From NCBI GenBank assembly GCA_022825005.1, contig JAJDYU010000026.1:1-64000 (forward strand): a stretch of DNA of 64,000 nt, written 5' to 3'. The notes beneath the pieces were generated by a model that worked only from the letters and a program-made list of their open reading frames with translations, was not told the DNA's origin and did no database searches. The position numbers and the translations under genes were made by a program. The first letter of the stretch is position 1. Each line of letters opens with the position of its first letter. The stretch is from Acidimicrobiia bacterium (GTDB lineage Bacteria > Actinomycetota > Acidimicrobiia > Acidimicrobiales > Bin134). Of this stretch, positions 61,457 to 64,000 are shown in pieces.

Positions 61457-62590
61457 TCAGGAGTCTTTAGGCGAGGGGGTGTAGTTCTCGAGTTCGGGGA
61501 TGATCTCTTTGCCCAGGAGCTCGATGGTGCGCATGATCGACTCGTGGGAGTGGTAGCCGAACTGCACGTAGCAGATGAGCTGGTCAACACCGATGTCGGC
61601 GTAGTGCTTCATCTTCTCGTAGCAGGTATCAACATCGCCCACCACGATCATGTCGGCCTCGTCGAAGTGGTGGATGAGATCGTCGATCCCCTCCTCCATG
61701 AGCGGCTTGAGCAGCGGGAAGGTGGCGTCCCGCTCTTCCTGTGACAGCTCGGGCAGCTCCCAGTCGAGGGTGAACTGGGCCAGGTTGGAGTACCACCACT
61801 CCACCGACTTCCACACCTCGTTGTCCAGCACCTGCTGGGCGGTGTCGGCGCAGTGCACCAAGGTGTAGGCCGCGGTTGCGTTGGTGGTCACGTCGGTGAT
61901 GGGCTCGGGGTTCTCGGCCGCGGCCCGGTAGTTGCGGATGTGGCGGGCCATGGCCTCCAACGGCTGCATGATGGAGAACGACAGCATGCCCATGCCGGCC
62001 TTGCCGGCAACTGCGGCGGAGTTCTCCGAGGCGCACGCCATCCATGCCGGGGGATGGGGGTACTGCATCGGCTTGGGGGTGACCATGCGCTTGGGGAACT
62101 TGAACTGGGGCGAGTCGTACTCGAAGTACTCCTCGCGCCACATGCCGCACACGATCTCGATGGCCTCTTTCCAGTCGTCGCGGGAGCGTTCCCGGTCTAC
62201 GCCGAAGGCGATCTGCTCCATCGGGGTGGATCGGCCGGTGCCCCACACCGCCCGGCCGTTGGACAAGATGTCGACGGTGGCCACCTTCTCGGCGATGCGC
62301 TGCGGAGGGATGAACCCGAACGGGGTGAGGGTCACGCCGAAGCCCATCTTGATGTTCTCGGTAACCATCGACAGGGCGCCGAGCAGCACCTCAGAAGCCG
62401 GGCAGTGCGAGCGCCCCTCCCGGAAGTGGTGCTCCACGGCCCAGATGGTGTTGAACCCGAAGGTGTCGGCTAGCTTGATCTGCTCGACGGCGTCCTTGTA
62501 GGCCTTCTGCTCCCGCTCCCGCTGGCCCCAGGGATGGGGCTTTCCCCACGGCTTGGGCGCGTCCACTTCGTACAGCAAGTCCAACTTCAT
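61457..62590 (-). CDS. LLM class flavin-dependent oxidoreductase
   Basis: A 377-residue luciferase-like monooxygenase from the ATG at 62590 (MKLDLLYEVDAPKPWGK); longer readings run across the FGE gene region. Landmarks are NTIWAVEHHFREGRSHCPAS, PPQRIAEKVATVDILSNGRA and YCHEKM-like QVLDNEVWKSVEWWY. It is paralogous in layout to the gene at 14457-15647. Its 3' end borders the AT-rich gene across 195 bp (61262-61456), in which I see nothing recognisable. Substrate unknown. Confidence 0.9.
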   Translation of the reverse strand: MKLDLLYEVDAPKPWGKPHPWGQREREQKAYKDAVEQIKLADTFGFNTIWAVEHHFREGRSHCPASEVLLGALSMVTENIKMGFGVTLTPFGFIPPQRIAEKVATVDILSNGRAVWGTGRSTPMEQIAFGVDRERSRDDWKEAIEIVCGMWREEYFEYDSPQFKFPKRMVTPKPMQYPHPPAWMACASENSAAVAGKAGMGMLSFSIMQPLEAMARHIRNYRAAAENPEPITDVTTNATAAYTLVHCADTAQQVLDNEVWKSVEWWYSNLAQFTLDWELPELSQEERDATFPLLKPLMEEGIDDLIHHFDEADMIVVGDVDTCYEKMKHYADIGVDQLICYVQFGYHSHESIMRTIELLGKEIIPELENYTPSPKDS

Positions 62591-62618
62591 GGCGGCGACG
62601 ATACCGAGCGGCTGTCGC

Positions 62619-63524
62619 TCAGCGCACTTTGGGGCCGGCTCCACGACTGGGCTGCGTGCCGGCATCGGCGGCCAGCCGGAATCCCATGTGCCCGGTGGTG
62701 GAATTGGGTTCGTTGGCGTGGCGGGCGGCCACCCGGTAGCGGTTGCAATAGGAGTCGTGGCACAGGTACGACCCACCCCGGATGGACCGAGCCCGACCCT
62801 GGGGTGGCCCCATTGGGTCGACGAGGGGCCGCTCCGGCGGGAATCGGTTGTCGAACCAGTCGGCGCACCACTCCCACACGTTGCCCGAGAAGTTGTAGAG
62901 GCCGAAGCCGTTGGGCTCGTATTCGTCCACCGGCGCGGTGCCCACATAGCCGTCCTCGGCGGTGTTGTGGCTGGGAAACTCCCCCTCCCAGATGTTCAGC
63001 CGAGCCTGCCCGTCGGGGCTCATCTCGTCGCCCCACGGCAACTTGGCCTGAACCAACCCTCCTCGGGCGGCGTGCTCCCACTCGGCCTCGGTGGGCAATC
63101 GGGCTCCGTACCAGGCGGCACAGGCCGCGGCGTCGAACCACGACACATGCACCACCGGGTGGTTGCCGCGATCCTCCACCGTTGATTGGGGCCCCTCCGG
63201 CTGAGACCAGTACGCCCCCTCCACCTGCCGCCACCACTCGGCCCCCACCACCCCCCGGGTGGGCGGGAAGTCGTCAGGCAGCAGTCCGCCGAACACGAAC
63301 GACCACCCCTCCTGCTCGGCGACGGTCACATGCCCGGTGGCTGCCACGAAGGCGGCGAACTCGTCATTGGTCACCGCGGTGGCGGCGATCTGATACGAAC
63401 TCAGCTCAACCTCCCGCACCGGCCCCTCGCCGTCGCCCTCGAACCACACCTCCTCGGTGCCCATGAGAAACGACCCGCCATCCAGTGAAACGAACTCCAC
63501 CCCAGCGTCATACCATGAATCCAT
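62619..63524 (-). CDS. Formylglycine-generating enzyme (SUMF1 family)
   Basis: A 301-residue protein. It has the FGE-sulfatase fold (FVSLDGGSFLMGTEE, LPTEAEWEHAARGG, LYNFSGNVWEWCADWF). The active-site segment GGSYLCHDSYCNRYR carries Cys255 and Cys260 with the same spacing of five as human FGE Cys336/Cys341. It is therefore likely a genuine sulfatase-maturing, copper-dependent enzyme converting a sulfatase cysteine to formylglycine, not an EgtB-like relative. No sulfatase gene is in the window. Its ATG overlaps the divergent gene's ATG; GTG at 63497 is an alternative start. Confidence 0.85.
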   Translation of the reverse strand: MDSWYDAGVEFVSLDGGSFLMGTEEVWFEGDGEGPVREVELSSYQIAATAVTNDEFAAFVAATGHVTVAEQEGWSFVFGGLLPDDFPPTRGVVGAEWWRQVEGAYWSQPEGPQSTVEDRGNHPVVHVSWFDAAACAAWYGARLPTEAEWEHAARGGLVQAKLPWGDEMSPDGQARLNIWEGEFPSHNTAEDGYVGTAPVDEYEPNGFGLYNFSGNVWEWCADWFDNRFPPERPLVDPMGPPQGRARSIRGGSYLCHDSYCNRYRVAARHANEPNSTTGHMGFRLAADAGTQPSRGAGPKVR

Positions 63525-64000
63525 GAAGACAACCGGAATCATCTTCGCCGGCCTCGATTGCGACGCCGATGCCATCGAGGGCTGGAACCGCTGGTACGAC
63601 CTAGAGCACCTACCCCCCAACATCGCCCTCACCGATGTGATGCACGGTCGCCGCTATGTGGCCCCGCCCAGCCACCAGGAGCTTCGGCCCGACGGCTGCG
63701 ATGAGGCTTTCTCGGGCGGACGCAGCGCCTTTCTCACCATCTACTGGCTGTGCGGCGACGTCGACGGGGTGATGGCCACCATGACCGACTACCGGGAGGT
63801 GCTGGTGGAGGCCGACCGGATGTTCCCCGACGAGAAGAAGATCGTGCGGTTGGGCGACGCCCTAGAGCTCGATTGGGCGGTGGCCGACCCGGCGCTGAAG
63901 GCCGATCCCGGCGACATCCCCCACATCTCCCACACCGACATCCATGTAGTGCTGCGCCGCGGATTGGGCGATCAACATTGGCACCGTGCCATCTACGCCC
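63523..64000 (+). CDS. Unrecognised protein, 3' end outside window
   Basis: An open frame of 159 codons to the window edge, starting ATG AAG (MKTTGIIFAGLDCDADAIEG). The N-terminal GWNRWYDLEHLPPNI resembles the start of small dimeric alpha/beta-barrel proteins. A second similar stretch begins at SHTDIHVVLRRG, so the protein may be a tandem of such domains. The start codon overlaps the FGE start on the other strand, which is unusual. Function unknown. Confidence 0.65.
   Translation, partial: MKTTGIIFAGLDCDADAIEGWNRWYDLEHLPPNIALTDVMHGRRYVAPPSHQELRPDGCDEAFSGGRSAFLTIYWLCGDVDGVMATMTDYREVLVEADRMFPDEKKIVRLGDALELDWAVADPALKADPGDIPHISHTDIHVVLRRGLGDQHWHRAIYA

Overview
This window is high-GC DNA with frequent GTG starts, many 4-bp start/stop overlaps and dense, mostly tandem operons. 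Gene content points to an aerobic actinobacterium. It carries three luciferase-like monooxygenases, two P450s, two molybdenum-hydroxylase large subunits, several crotonases and SDRs, an acyl-CoA dehydrogenase and ligase, thiolase-like protein 1, men genes for menaquinone, an EF-G2-like factor and a DUF222/HNH protein. An uncultured Acidimicrobiia-type lineage would fit, but that placement is inference from gene content only.

Layout. 1-5.5 kb: an operon of crotonase, dienoyl-CoA-reductase-like SDR, HyuB and HyuA. 5.5-17.3 kb: catabolic genes, including a Mo-hydroxylase, an epimerase/P450/cytochrome c operon, a TauD-like dioxygenase, an alcohol dehydrogenase, a crotonase, an LLM oxidoreductase and a thiolase-like protein. 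17.3-20 kb: a DUF5615-type toxin-antitoxin pair, a broken msrA fragment, palindromes and the intact msrA. 20-35.2 kb: a secreted PPC-like protein coupled to a second Mo-hydroxylase, EF-G2, MFS, a KARI-like enzyme, P450, SDR, TauD plus MarR, tandem ABM proteins and a membrane protein.

35.2-40.05 kb is an accessory segment bounded by an exact 36-bp direct repeat. It holds a DUF222/HNH gene, a 14-repeat RCC1-like surface protein and a VapBC-type pair, with gene-tail remnants inside. 40-45.6 kb returns to acyl-CoA metabolism: crotonase, acyl-CoA ligase, acyl-CoA dehydrogenase and an F420-type LLM enzyme.

45.7-50.6 kb is a defence-like cluster. It contains a HEPN/Abi gene between perfect 42-bp inverted repeats, the tail of a YgjP-type metallopeptidase, a SIR2-domain protein, and an AbiE-like toxin-antitoxin pair behind a clear promoter/operator. 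50.6-57.1 kb carries an MFS exporter, a lipoprotein and a tightly overlapped men operon (regulator-menF-menD-menH-menC). 57.2-61.3 kb is a second accessory patch: VapBC, a lipoprotein, a frameshifted SNF2-type helicase fragment and an AT-rich HEPN protein. 61.4-64 kb holds an LLM oxidoreductase, a formylglycine-generating enzyme and the start of an unrecognised gene.

The accessory patches share a style: remnants of broken genes, repeats at their edges and, for several genes, a -10 element 6-7 nt before the start codon, which predicts leaderless transcripts. No tRNA, rRNA, CRISPR array, integrase or transposase was recognised.
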